Shown here piece after piece: positions 47,492 through 58,762 of a stretch of DNA of 64,000 bases. This DNA comes from Umbilicaria muhlenbergii (taxonomy: Eukaryota; Ascomycota; Lecanoromycetes; Umbilicariales; Umbilicariaceae), in assembly GCA_000611775.1 (NCBI GenBank), contig KK106981.1:627592-691591 (forward strand). The letters run 5' to 3'. A program made the translations under genes and the position numbers. The notes below the pieces were generated by a model that saw only the letters and a program-made list of their open reading frames with translations, had not been told where the DNA came from and searched no databases. Each line of letters starts with the position of its first letter. Position 1 is the stretch's first letter.

Positions 47492-48952
47492 ATGTCCAAC
47501 ACTACAACTTCAGGTCAACTTCTTCTAACGGAGACTCTCAACGAGCCAACATTCAAGGTAAGACTAAGGGTTTAACATTCTTTTCTAAATCTTTAAACTC
47601 ATGGGATGAGTACTAAAAACATTTCCAGGCCATCATCTGGGCGTTTACAGCACTTGCATTCCCCTTTGTTCCTTTTTCGACTTTTCGCGCGTTTGAAAGT
47701 CTTCCGCAAGATATTCATTGATGATGCTCTGGTTATACTAGCATACTGCTTTCTTTTAGCATATGCTATTCTGTGGCAAGATCGTACGGATAACTTATAC
47801 GTGGTGATGAATGTAGCTTCAGGCTTGGCGCAGCCTGACGCTTATTCCCTATATCATTTGGGACGTTTCTTGACGGCCGAGCTTGGATCCTATTTCACAT
47901 ATCCCCTTTGTCTATGGTCAATCAAGCTAGGATTCTTGCTGTTTTTCAGAAGACTTGGCTGCAACGTGAGATATCAGAAGATCATCTGGTGGAGTGTTCT
48001 TGTTTATACCACCTCTTCCTTCATCATCTGATATGCTATTACGCCTTGGCGCTGTATAGCACACTCTCCGGAAGTTACAGAAGGTATACCTTGAGGTTAA
48101 AATAAAAATACTCATATACTTACAGATTGTAGGAACTTGTGACGATCAAGCCACCGCCAATTATAATCAGCTCGCTCTGAAATTACAGACAGCAATGGAC
48201 ATCACATCTGATATTTTAGTAAATTTTTACGCTCAATCATGTGGCTTTGAAATCTCACTCACAAGTAACGGTCTTTGCTAGTCATACTTGTACCGATCAG
48301 TCTTCTCTGGAATGTTCAGATCACCCTTCGCAGAAAATTGAGTCTGTACGGTATATTCTTCTTAACCGTACTCGTTATAATCGCCTCTATCGTCAGAGTT
48401 GTTGTTGTCTCAGCAGCTGCACTGACTGACCAAACTTGGTTATATCCTTGGAACGCAATAGAGATGTCAATCGGTAAGAGTAACTCTCAGGATCTGTGTT
48501 CTATTTCCACCTTTGTCATCATCGATTTGCTAACATTTACAGCAATCATTGTTGCTTGTCTAGCCTCCTATCGTGCTCTATTCACCCACAGTACTATCTC
48601 ACAACGTCTTCCCGATCTCCACGCGCAGCAAGGTAATGACTTGGAACGGCATCAGCTCAGGCGCTTCGGTCTTCATAACATCGGGCGCTCCTCTGCCAGT
48701 CTTCCCGCAACAGATTACATCTGCACACCACTCACTACCTTTGATTCAGCATTAGGACAGACATCAACGTATGTGCATGCAGAAAACTCGGGTCAACAAG
48801 GCCAAGGCTCTGTTGATCAGATGTACAGACAGTCAAAAACAGCTTCAGACAAGAGCTCAGTGACTCCAGATGATGGTCATGTCTATATCCGCAGCGAGTA
48901 CTCAGTTTACGCGGAGACAGTAGTTCCTCCCAGAACCCGAACTGGGTCTTAA
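47492..48952 (+). pseudogene. SAT4 / rhodopsin-like fungal integral membrane protein, damaged
   Basis: Five exons by splice signals: 47492-47557, 47629-48083, 48126-about 48216, 48282-48473 and 48543-48952. The product resembles the fungal SAT4 family (seven-helix 'rhodopsin domain' membrane proteins). Blocks include AIIWAFTALAF, IDDALVILAY, an LGRFLTAELGSYFTYP segment, a KLGFLLFFRRL block, PISLLWNVQITLRRKL and ACLASYRALFT, then a hydrophilic C-terminal tail. Three lesions are visible: a one-base frameshift near 47670 between AFPFV and LFRLF; TGA in place of an expected Trp near 48030 (FII-stop-YAI); and a damaged donor after exon 3 (TTTAGTAAAT, where an extra G is needed to keep frame). Function unknown even in intact members; often near secondary-metabolism genes. 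Assembly error could explain the frameshift alone. Confidence 0.68.
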
Positions 48953-50603
48953 ATTACGTCGTTACGTTGCAGGGTTGGTATTGCATATGGGGTGGAAGGG
49001 GAAGGGGGTGGAAAGGTGAGAAGGTGGGCTGGAAACAGAAACTAAGGTAGAAAAGTTGATGGTGATCTGCTATCAAGTATGGAGTTCAGGCGGCAGAGCA
49101 AGTCATGCAGTCAGAAACAGTCAAAGACTGAACTGTTCTTAGAAAAGTCATTAGAAAGACGTACTTTTCATGATACCTACATGTAGTTTAAGAGGCTCAC
49201 ATAAAGAGTTTTATGTAAGGATATCCAAAGCGGCTGTATGTACCGTTCAATTGCAGAAGAGATGCTGGTTGTAGCCTTACTCAGCTATTAATATTGACTT
49301 TAATAGACTCGTCGACGCTTCCTGTTCGGCAAATCCTAGCGACGGTTGGCTAAATTCCAAAAACGATGAGTTTAGGCAGCAGAAGTAACGCAGGCAGTTC
49401 TAGCTGAGCTCCTGGGCAGTGAGTTCTGGCTCCTCCTCTGCTGCGCCCTACGCAGCTCCACGCCAACTCAGGGCGTGCTCCGGGTTAGCTTAGGGACGAT
49501 CAGGAACGCACCATCGGCTGAGGTTCGAACAGTAATTGCTCACCATCGACGCTAGAAACGGAAATGGGGGTGCGAACTTTGTGGTCCTGTATATGGGTGT
49601 ATTCATGCAACGAGGATCGATCGGGCGAGGTAACGCTCCTGGCCAGGAGTGCGCTTTGCCACCTCCCACTTGTCTCGTTGGACTGCAAAAGCGAAAGGGC
49701 TTTTCACACGCGCCGTACATGCAGTGCTACATCATGTGCCGAATGATCGAGTTCATCGCAAGCACAGGGGGCGGCGATCGAGGAGGATGAAACAGGTCGG
49801 GAGTAAGGTATTCTGTGAATGGAATGATCTACGCCTTCTGGCAGGAGCATTGTGCAGATGTGCATGAGGCCTCGGACAATCACCCGATCCACAGTTCCTG
49901 ATCGAATCGTGTTTTCGGGACCATGAGGCGAATGGAGAGGAAGTCCCATGTGATAGTTGAAAGGGATGTTCGGTATGCCGCGAGGCTGTTCTTTGTGACA
50001 CCTGATTCTGCCGGTGAATGTTTTGGGGAGCGGTAAATGACGTTGCCCTTCGCATCAGCGCTGATGGGCATCTCATGCTTCTCAGCCGAGTCAGGCTACC
50101 TTAGGGTAGGCCTTTAGGCCCTAACCCATGTGGCATCTGCATGAAGCCTTGTATCCTCCTCTGGTAGCAGGGGGTCCGGGGAAAAGCGGTATGCGAATTA
50201 AGTCTATTTCAATCATCTATCGGATACAAGTACAAGCATTCACCAATGTCTTGTAAACACAGGTAGGGTTTCAGCAGCTTTGGCGTACGATATGTATAAT
50301 GTTCTGGGAATCTATCAATGACCTATACTAACATCTGTGCCATTTTGAAGGCGGGTGATACCATCAGAAATTAGGCCATGCTTACATTGAGGCGCTTGCC
50401 ATTACCGTCTCTGGAACGCAGGACTTTGTTAAGAGGCTCAACTTATGGCCTCGAATCGTCGCGGCATTATAAGTGCTAGATATCAAAACACTCTCCAAAA
50501 ACAAAACGACATGGGTATCAATGCAAACATCCAAAGCTTATATCGACGCCAAACACCTTGACCCAATCTTTGCGTAGCCTCGTCTGCTTGACTTTTTGCC
50601 GGT
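48953..50603. other. intergenic DNA, no gene recognised
   Basis: 1.65 kb between the SAT4-type relic and the 3' end of SFI1. Around 49.4-50.1 kb GC is higher and several overlapping frames are open on both strands, but none resembles a known protein or shows a consistent codon pattern. Likely 3' flanking DNA of both neighbours. Confidence 0.4.
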
Positions 50604-53600
50604 CTAGGGAACTCCGGGAGTCCTCGGCGCCTCCTTGGAGAGGTCTTGAATCGCCCCAGGACGGGCGCCAAAAGCTGATCTGCCGAAATCGCTTCTGCGT
50701 GATGTACGAGAAGCTGATGCTAGCTGTGACCTCAACCTGCGCTCCAACGGTGTCCCTTTGGGGGTGGCCGGCGTCATTGAACCTCTCACCAAGGCCCTCG
50801 CCCGGGCTGCCCTTTTGGAAGGCGTACTCAAATATCCTGGCAGCGGTGTTGTACTCGATTGCGCCTCCGCGGCAGGAATCCAATCGCCAATATCGAAGCC
50901 CTCATCGAAAGCAGTCCAGTCTTCTGCACGTCCCGTAATACCATCGCCTGCACCGCCATCTGGACTGGGGTGCCCTGCCCCCAAGGGCGACGAAGCCGCG
51001 TTGATGTTCGCTTGACCTGTTCGCTCAGCGGCCTTTGCTTGCCAATGTCTGAGCACATTACGAAAATGTCGTTTCTGGTTCCATTGCTTGAATGAATTGG
51101 CTGTTTCCTCTCGTCTCCTAAGCTCGAAGACCCGTAGACTAAGTTTTCGAAGCGAGCCAAAGGCGGCATTCGATACGTGCATCTCGACGTACACATATGC
51201 CTGCTTCTCCATATCCAAATGAAGCCGAAGCCGACCCGTCCATGTTTGCACCCGCTGATGGATAAGGTTCGTCTCATAGAATCTGTCTGCCTGGTAGTGT
51301 CCATCCAATGTCGCAAAGAGACGACTCTTCCAGTGGTCGAACAGGCTAGTCCCCAAAGCTAGGAGTCGAATTGAATCCGTATGCAGTGCCTTTTTCTGCA
51401 AATCAAGGATGTGTGTGGCCTGGCTTCTCCATTTACTAAATAGACTCCTTGCGAGGCTCATCTTAACACGGCGCCTAATTTGAGCATATGCATTCCGACG
51501 TTTCTGACGTCTTGCTTCGACGATGGCCGCTTGCCAACGCTTGATAGACTTCGTCGTAAGAAAGTAAAAGTTGGCGTCCCTTGCCCAACGCTGCAAATCG
51601 CGCACATGTCGTACTTTGGTAGCCCAAGAGTTAAGAACCTCCTGGGCGACTCGGGGGTCGTGAAATTCGAATGCAAGTTGCTGGTGTTGGCGTTGCTGTT
51701 GCATTTGTTGCTTCCAGCGAGCCATTGTCCAACCCAGGCATCTCTTAATTTGAGCATCCTCGATCATCCGACTATTGTTGTGTCGCTGGTCTCTGAAAAA
51801 GGCCCAGCGGTTAAAGACCATCGTCAGCGTTCTCTGCTTCAAGTGCTTTTCATAGAGTCGTCTAAAAAGGACAGATCGCTCCGCAAGCACCCATGTATAT
51901 AGTGTCTGTAGCACAACGCGGTCATCAACGCGATGGGCCAGAGTTTGCCAGCGTAGACGATCGTTCCAGTTAGTCCACATATTCCGCATCATTCGTAGCC
52001 GGTTGACGCTCGCTGCCAGCCGTTCAGCTCTGAGTCGGGCAATTAGTGTAGCAAAGACTGAGCGTGCTATGCGCCAGTCGACAAATGCCGACATCTGCCG
52101 CGCTAAAGGAGCATGGTAGGTTTGTAGTTGCCATGTAGCCACGCTGTTCGCGAGGCGTCTTTGCTGCCTGAATAGTAATGCTTGCGTCTGATATGCGAAG
52201 ATAGCCCGACTCCGCTCGACCCACTGCGATAAAAGACTCCTCACCATAGTCTCAGTTCGATAAGCAGTGACTCGCTCTCCTAGATCAAGATTGCGCTGCG
52301 CATTAAGAACCCACTGAGTAAAGTATTTCTTTTTGAGACGCCCTGACCTCCACTCAGGAGCCCGTCTCTCACAAAAGCTCCAAAACCAGCACCAGTAAGT
52401 GGTCTCGCCGAGGTTTTCTCGGTACACAGTAATCGCCCTAGAGTCGTCCGCCAGTGTCTGAACGAAGCGCTTCTTCCAAAGCCCATAAAACTTGACAAGC
52501 CTTTGCCGCCGTACCTTCAGGTCATTAACAGCAGTGATATCTCGCCACGCGTTGAAATACTTCGTTCGAAGTATATGGCGACGGGCCACGGATGTGCGCT
52601 GAACTTCATCGGCTGCACACTGGGCCCAATGTGTAAACGCTTTCGTAAGTAAGTATAGATCTCTGGCCTTCCCTGCTCTCCGCTCCATATTGTCGAAGAA
52701 GCGCTCGGTTTCATCTTTCTGACGCTTTGCATGGAGCATAAGCCGCCAATGCTCGAAACCTTGCCTCAAGAGGATACCTGCATCATGAGCGGCAGCCGTC
52801 TCTTCGATGGTTCTGTGATAGTCTCGTGAATGTAGTGCTGCAACACACCACTTACGAATGGCATCGCGAGCAATTGAGCGGACACGATAATGCTGGAAGG
52901 TATTGGCATCTCGTAGAAGCTGAGTGTCTGAATGGAGATAGAGCGCCTCATGTGGAACCTGGCACAGAGGCTGTTTCTCTTCACTCAATTGGGTCAAACT
53001 GTATTCGTCCATGGATCTGTCTGAGATAGACAGGGCATCACGTTTTGTCTGTATATCAGATTGCCTGCGGCCATTGGCATGGGCTTCGGGAGACAATTTT
53101 CGGAGCTGGCTCCCAAAGTCACCATTGCTGGATCGAGATATGTTTCTTCTCCGATAGTGCCGAAGATTACTTGCAAAACCATGGGCACTTAGCCCACCGC
53201 GATGTACGCTATCCGGTCGAGAGCCCCGAAGTAAGGACAGTGTCCTTTCCGTCGCCCTTGCGGTCGCTCTCGTCGATGGCCGACCTTCGCGTGCTGTCGT
53301 CTGCCCGACTGGCAAACGCGACAGCGATATTCGTGATCCATGCCGTTGTCGACTGACCCTTGTGCTCTCGTCTCCTGCATCGTAGATCGACCCAAACGAA
53401 GCGCGCCTTGATCGGCCTCGTGATCCATCGAGATGGGTAGGTTGTGCCCGAGCCCTTGCTTCCCCTTGACCATCGATATCCAAATTGCGCGTGATATCTT
53501 GCAGCGCATCATCATCTGCGTCGAATTCGACTTGAATCCCAAGCTCATCGAGGAGAGACTCGAACTTCTCATACAGCGTTCGGCCGGACAGAGTTCTGTC

Positions 53601-53892
53601 GCCCAGCCTGAACAAAAAGCGCAGGTATACCTGATCATGATCTGGGTCCAATCCATGTTGGGCGAGGATACTGTCATAGGCAGCAAAGATGGCGCGGAAA
53701 GGAGTCTTTTTGACATCGGTGGACTGTTGCGCGACTGTGACGATTTGGTGTAGAATAGCGACATCTAGTGCCAAGGTTAGTCATACATCGGGACGGCGCA
53801 CGTTGACAAAGCTTACCCTGGTCGCTGAGAGGGGGGTGGTCTTCCGTGCTGGTGTTGTGTTCAGATGGCGGGGACGATGGAGGCATCGACAC
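50604..53892 (-). CDS. SFI1: Sfi1-like centrin-binding spindle pole body protein
   Basis: Two exons: 53892-53817 and 53764-50604, intron 53765-53816 (52 bases, GTAAGC...CTAG). Starting at ATG 53892 gives about 1,078 residues, ending in TAG. Sfi1 forms the half-bridge filament of the spindle pole body by binding centrin (Cdc31) through many helical repeats, and its duplication licenses pole duplication. The N-terminal part has an AILHQIVTVAQQ block and a YLRFLFRLGDR segment typical of fungal orthologues. From roughly residue 320 to 950 there are many repeats of about 30-35 residues with a conserved hydrophobic/Trp pattern (for example FEHWRLMLHAK, FTHWAQCAADE, FNAWRDI, FYGLWKKRF, FKQWNQKR, LRHWQAK). 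The C-terminal tail is Ser/Thr/Pro- and Arg-rich (STPSKRAARARA, TPATPKGTPLERR), suiting the Cdk/polo phosphorylation known for this family. An open frame of over 1,000 codons with Trp-rich repeats makes this secure. Confidence 0.9.
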
Positions 53893-54884
53893 TGCTTCCG
53901 CCTACCACACGTTGTTGAAGGCATGAAGATGAGGGTAAACTGCGGAGGGTATGTTGGGTTTCAAGGCAATGACAACTAGCGACACAAGGCATGATACTAT
54001 CCCAATGTCTTACTATGGTAACATAGATGTACTGATGTTCGGTAGGGTCAAGACGCGGTGTTGAAAGTCGCGCGTGTGGGCGGAGCGTTGCTTGGCACCG
54101 GGTCTCCGCCTTTGTTTTCCCCGGAAAAGACGCTTGTCCAATCAAGGAATAGCGTTGGTCGACATAAAGCTGAGGCATCCGAATGGTGACATCTTGCATC
54201 CCATCTCGCATTCAGAACAAAGTCGATGAATCCAGGCGCAGGAGTCTGAAGAGGAAGGCCGATCAACGTCTGCATGGCTTGAATTGGCCGAATCCTCCGG
54301 AACTGCTCCATGCTCTATCCTTCCAGTTGCACACACCGCAGCCTGAAGACCCAAACAACCGGGGAAAGTAGAATCGATGCCCACCATGGCAGGCCGGACG
54401 CGGCCAATCGAAAAGTTCGCGCACGCTGTGGCCAAGTGCTCCTCTGAGGTGCGAATATGTCATGGTCTTGCGCTCGTAAGACAGCCGAAAAGTGCTAAGT
54501 GTGAAACACATAGGCATCGGTGTATGGCAAGTGTATAGTAGCAGACTACAATTCTGTGCACCAGGACAAATGTCTTACCGAGTTCCTCAGACTCAAGAAT
54601 TGCTACCTTGTAAGTGTTCTTTCCTGACCACTGTAGAGACACAGAAGCTTATTGCAAACCCAGGCTGCAGCAAAGCGTAATAGTATCTGATTATGAGACG
54701 GACTTTTAGTGATGAGGGTGTTCTACGGCACCGTGTCTGGGAGCTCTATCTAGCTTCTTAGACTACCAGCACTTAATTTGTACAAATAGTCGAGGGGAAA
54801 CGCTAATGAAGCACACCCATCTCGTCATCTCATCTGAAAGTGCGAGACTTTTTCAAAAAAACGCCTGTCTCTTTCCGTACACCT
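53893..54884. other. intergenic region upstream of SFI1
   Basis: About 1 kb between two minus-strand genes: SFI1 promoter plus the 3' flank of the isoleucyl-tRNA synthetase gene. Small open frames show no recognisable content. Confidence 0.5.
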
Positions 54885-57800
54885 CTAGAGCTTTACTAGC
54901 CGGAGCAAGAAAGTGGCCTTTTGCACCTCTTGCTCTTCTTCCGCTATCACGACATCAACATCGCCATCGGGGACCTTGCCATCGAAGGCTGTCACCACAT
55001 GCTTGTCGAGTGGACGCCGTAGTGCCTTCTCAAACGCTTTGCCGTGATTCTCGAACATCATTTCAATACCGATATTCTCCGGGTCGCTTAACACCCTGTA
55101 CTCCATCTTCACATCGTCTGTAGGAACGAGCTTGGCCCGTTTTCGGAGCTGCTGTACTCTGTTGACGACCTCCCGAGCCAGGCCCTCTTGCGCCAACTGT
55201 GGGTATATATTTGCATCCAGGATGGTAAGGACGTCGTTGTCCGTGTTGGTCTCCAGCGTCTTTGACGACTCGTCCTCCTTCAGGCCTCTTCTAACGATTA
55301 GGTCTTCTTCCTTTAGTTCAATGCCTTCGACCATGATGGTCTTTTCCGAGACAAAGCGGCGGACGTCATCGCTGCTCAGACTCGGTAATGCTTTTTTCAC
55401 CTTCTGCCCGTCCTTCTTCAGCTTCTTTCCTAGGATCGGCCAATCTGCTGTTACGCTGTATTGGACGTTGTATTTGTCTTCGTCGGATGACAATATAAGC
55501 TCATGTATATTCAACTCCTCACATATGGCTCCTTCCAAAGAACGCACATCGTCCAGATATGCCTGATCAGGATGAATGACGATCAAGGTCTTCAGAGGCT
55601 GCTTGAGGCCGATGGTTCTCCGCTCTCTTGAGACGCGGCCCAGTTCAATCACGCGCTGCATCCGCCCCACCCGCCTCTCTACCGCTTCGTCGAACAGCTC
55701 CTCTCGGACCTCGGGAAATGCTAAAAAGTGCACACTCCTCGCGTCTTCCTGTTGAAGATGCTTTGGAATGTGAGGTAAGAGGCGCTGGTATATGTTGTCG
55801 GTGAGGAACGGTGTGAAGGGTGCCAGACCGCGAGTAAGGGTGTAGAGAACCTCGAATAATGTGTTCAAGGCATGTTTTGTGTCGTCGATGCCAAGTTCGC
55901 CTTTTAGTCGTCTTCTGTTGAAGCGGATATACCAGTTGGTGGTATTGTCGATCAAGCTCAGTAATCGTGGCACAACGGTATACAGTCGATAAGCGGCCAT
56001 TTCCTCGTTCACGAACATAAGCAGACTCTGACAACTGGCGAGAATCCACCTGTCCATTACGTTCTCATTCTTTGATTCTGCTTCGGGGTCGAACATGAAA
56101 TCGATGTTCTCGACCTTCCTAAGTAAAAGCACCTGGTCGTGGAAAAACCTGTAGGAATTCCAGAGCGGTAACAAGACCTTGGCGACAATCTCCCTCACCC
56201 CAGACTCTTTAAATAATAATGTTTCCGCACGTACAACAGGTGAGTTGATCATGTAAAGCCGAAGAGCATCTGACCCATACTTTTCCATGATCACGGAAGG
56301 ATCTGGGTAGTTTTTAAGACGCTTTGACATCTTCTTCCCATCTTCTGCAAGCACGATACCGTTTACGACACAGTTCTTGAAAGGGAGTGAACCGAAGAGA
56401 TGGGTTCCCAGAACAGTTAAGGTATAAAACCAACCCCGGGTCTGGTCGAGACCTTCCGCAATGAAGTCTCCTGGAAAAGAAGCCTTGAAACGCTCTGTAT
56501 TCTCGAAGGGATAGTGTGATGCGGCATACGGCATGCTCCCAGACTCAAACCAGCAGTCAAAGACCTCCTCAATGCGGCGGAGCTCACCCTTCCCTTGTTT
56601 GCTAGGGATCGTGATGTTGTCAATTTTATCACGATGGATATCTGAAAGGTCGCCCTTGAATCCGCTCAACTCCTGGAGTTCAGCAATACTGCCGACACAA
56701 ACGATTTCCTTGAAGTCATCGCTGACCCATAGCGGGATAGGTGTGCCCCAGTACCGGTTTCTAGATACGTTCCAATCTCTTGCGTTTGTAATCCAGCTCG
56801 CGAAACGTTTCTCCTTTACAAATGATGGAACCCAGTGCGACCTCTCAATGTTCTCCAGCATTTTTGGAATGATATCTGGAATCTTGATGAACCAAGAAGG
56901 CACAGCCCGATAGATCAACGGTGTATCCGATCGCCAACAAAAGGGATAGCTGTGCGTGATCTGCCCATCAACGATCAAGCGGCCTGTACCCTTGAGATAC
57001 TTGATGATCGCTTTGTCCGCAGCTTTGACGTGCTGACCAGCAAAGTCGCGAACTTCTGGAGTGAAGCAGCCTTTGTCATCAACTGGATTCGGTGGTAACC
57101 GTTTATCAGTGATGACCCCAGCATCGAAGGCGACCCTGTAATCCTCTTCGCCGAAGGCGGGAGCTTGATGAACGATGCCAACACCGCTTTCGGAGGTCAC
57201 ATATGTAGCATTCAACACCCGGAAGCCTACCTCCTTGAACTCTTCGTAGAAGTAGTCGAACAGGGGTTCATAACGCCAGCCATGCATTTCCTTCCCTTTG
57301 ATCCGTTCCAGTATCTTGTACTTGGCCTTCTTGGGATCCTTATATAGCGTCTTCATGAGAGCTTCTAGCAAGATAAAGTTCTTGCCGGAAGCTTCATCGC
57401 GGATCTTCACATATTCGAAATCTGGATGTGCAGCAAGACCTGTATGGGAAGGTAATGTCCATGGCGTTGTGGTCCATGCTAACAAAGATGTCTCAGGATC
57501 TTCCAAAAGCGGGAACGTTACGACTACAGCAGGGTCTTGGGTATCTTTGTAGTTTTGCGCGGATTCGAAGTTGCTAAGTGGAGTGTTGAGGGCTGTGGAG
57601 AAAGGCATGACCCGATAACCTCGATAGACGACATCCTTGTCGAAGAGCTGTTTGAAAACCCACCAAACTGACTCCATGAACGTCGGATCCATTGTCTAAG
57701 GCGGAGCGCCCAATATCAGCGAAGAGTCCTTAATAACTTATTCCTGCTCCTACCTTGTAGTCGTTGTCGAAATCGATCCAACGACCCAGACGATCGATTG

Positions 57801-58182
57801 TCTGCCTCCATTCCGTAGCAAATCTCATGACAATGGCTCGACACTCGGCATTGTATTTTTCTAAGCCCAGCTGCTTGACCGCGTCCTTTCCTGAGAGGCC
57901 CAATTTCTTGTCAATCTCGTACTCGATGGGTAATCCATGCGTATCCCAACCGAAGCGTCTCTCCACGAAGTAACCCTTCATCGACCAGTATCGCGGAATG
58001 ATGTCCTTGATCGTCGATGCGAGAAGATGTCCATAATGCGGCAGGCCGGTAGCAAATGGAGGCCCGTCGTAGAATGTGTATGGTTTTCGCCCTTTGGTAA
58101 GCTCAATCTGTCGCTCGAAAGCTTTGATCTCCTTCCACCTCTTTAGAACCTCTTCCTCCTCCTTTGGAAAATCGATTGACAT
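54885..58182 (-). CDS. ILS1: cytosolic isoleucyl-tRNA synthetase
   Basis: Exon 1 58182-57754, intron 57694/5-57753 (GTAGGA...CTTAG), exon 2 57695-54885, TAG stop; 1,079 residues, close to the yeast cytosolic enzyme. Class I aminoacyl-tRNA synthetase that charges tRNA-Ile with isoleucine using ATP. The HIGH signature reads HYGH at residues 49-52 within PPFATGLPHYGH, and the KMSKS loop reads KMSKR at about 598-602. The editing (CP1) domain between them includes TTTPWTLPSH and FGEEDYRVAFD, and the anticodon-binding region follows (DRWILASCQSL, YIRFNRRRLKG). I chose Met 58182 because it gives the usual fungal start MSIDFPKEEEEVLKRW. An in-frame ATG at 58230 would add 16 residues rich in Thr, Ser and Ala and with no acidic residue. 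Both ATGs have A at -3. Confidence 0.95.
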
Positions 58183-58762
58183 TGTGTAGGCGGAAGTGGA
58201 GGTTGTGGCATGAGCAGACCTGGTCGTCAACTTTTTTGGTGGTTGATCTTTCGCAAATCAATTGTGAGTCAGGACTACTAGCGCAACGGCGTTTAATCAT
58301 GGCAATATCTGGGGTAAAGACGATTTATTAATATCTACCCTCCTCATTTCATAAGCTCCGTCACTACGGATAGAGCGATATGGAATGGAAAGGATTATAT
58401 TTGCTAATCAGTTTGATTTGTCTAGGGTTTGAGCTGACCGACTGATGCATCGCACGGGCGTACCCTGAGTATATACCACGAACTATACGTTATAAAGAGC
58501 CATATGCACCGTAGCTCCCTTCAGATACCGAGCGAAACAGCAAAGACTCCATGACAGACACTGTTGGTACGCGTGACGGTACCTGTCTGCCGCATCCCGA
58601 TGCAGAAACCGCGCGCATGCCCATCCTGGTGCCATGTACTCCTTACTCGGCGCTCCCTAAAGTTACAGATATAGCAATAGATCAAATTTTCCTGCCTTGA
58701 ACACCTTCGGTGTCCCATTTGCATCTGCGCAAGCTGGGCGGAAAAAGACCGCTGTGTGGACT
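58183..58762. other. intergenic region upstream of ILS1
   Basis: About 580 bases holding the promoter and leader of the isoleucyl-tRNA synthetase gene and the 3' flank of the TBC gene. No clear TATA box; no other gene seen. Confidence 0.5.

Noticed and set aside
49490-50076. Cluster of overlapping frames around 49.5-50.1 kb
   Set aside because: Frames are open on both strands over the same bases with no domain or consistent codon preference.
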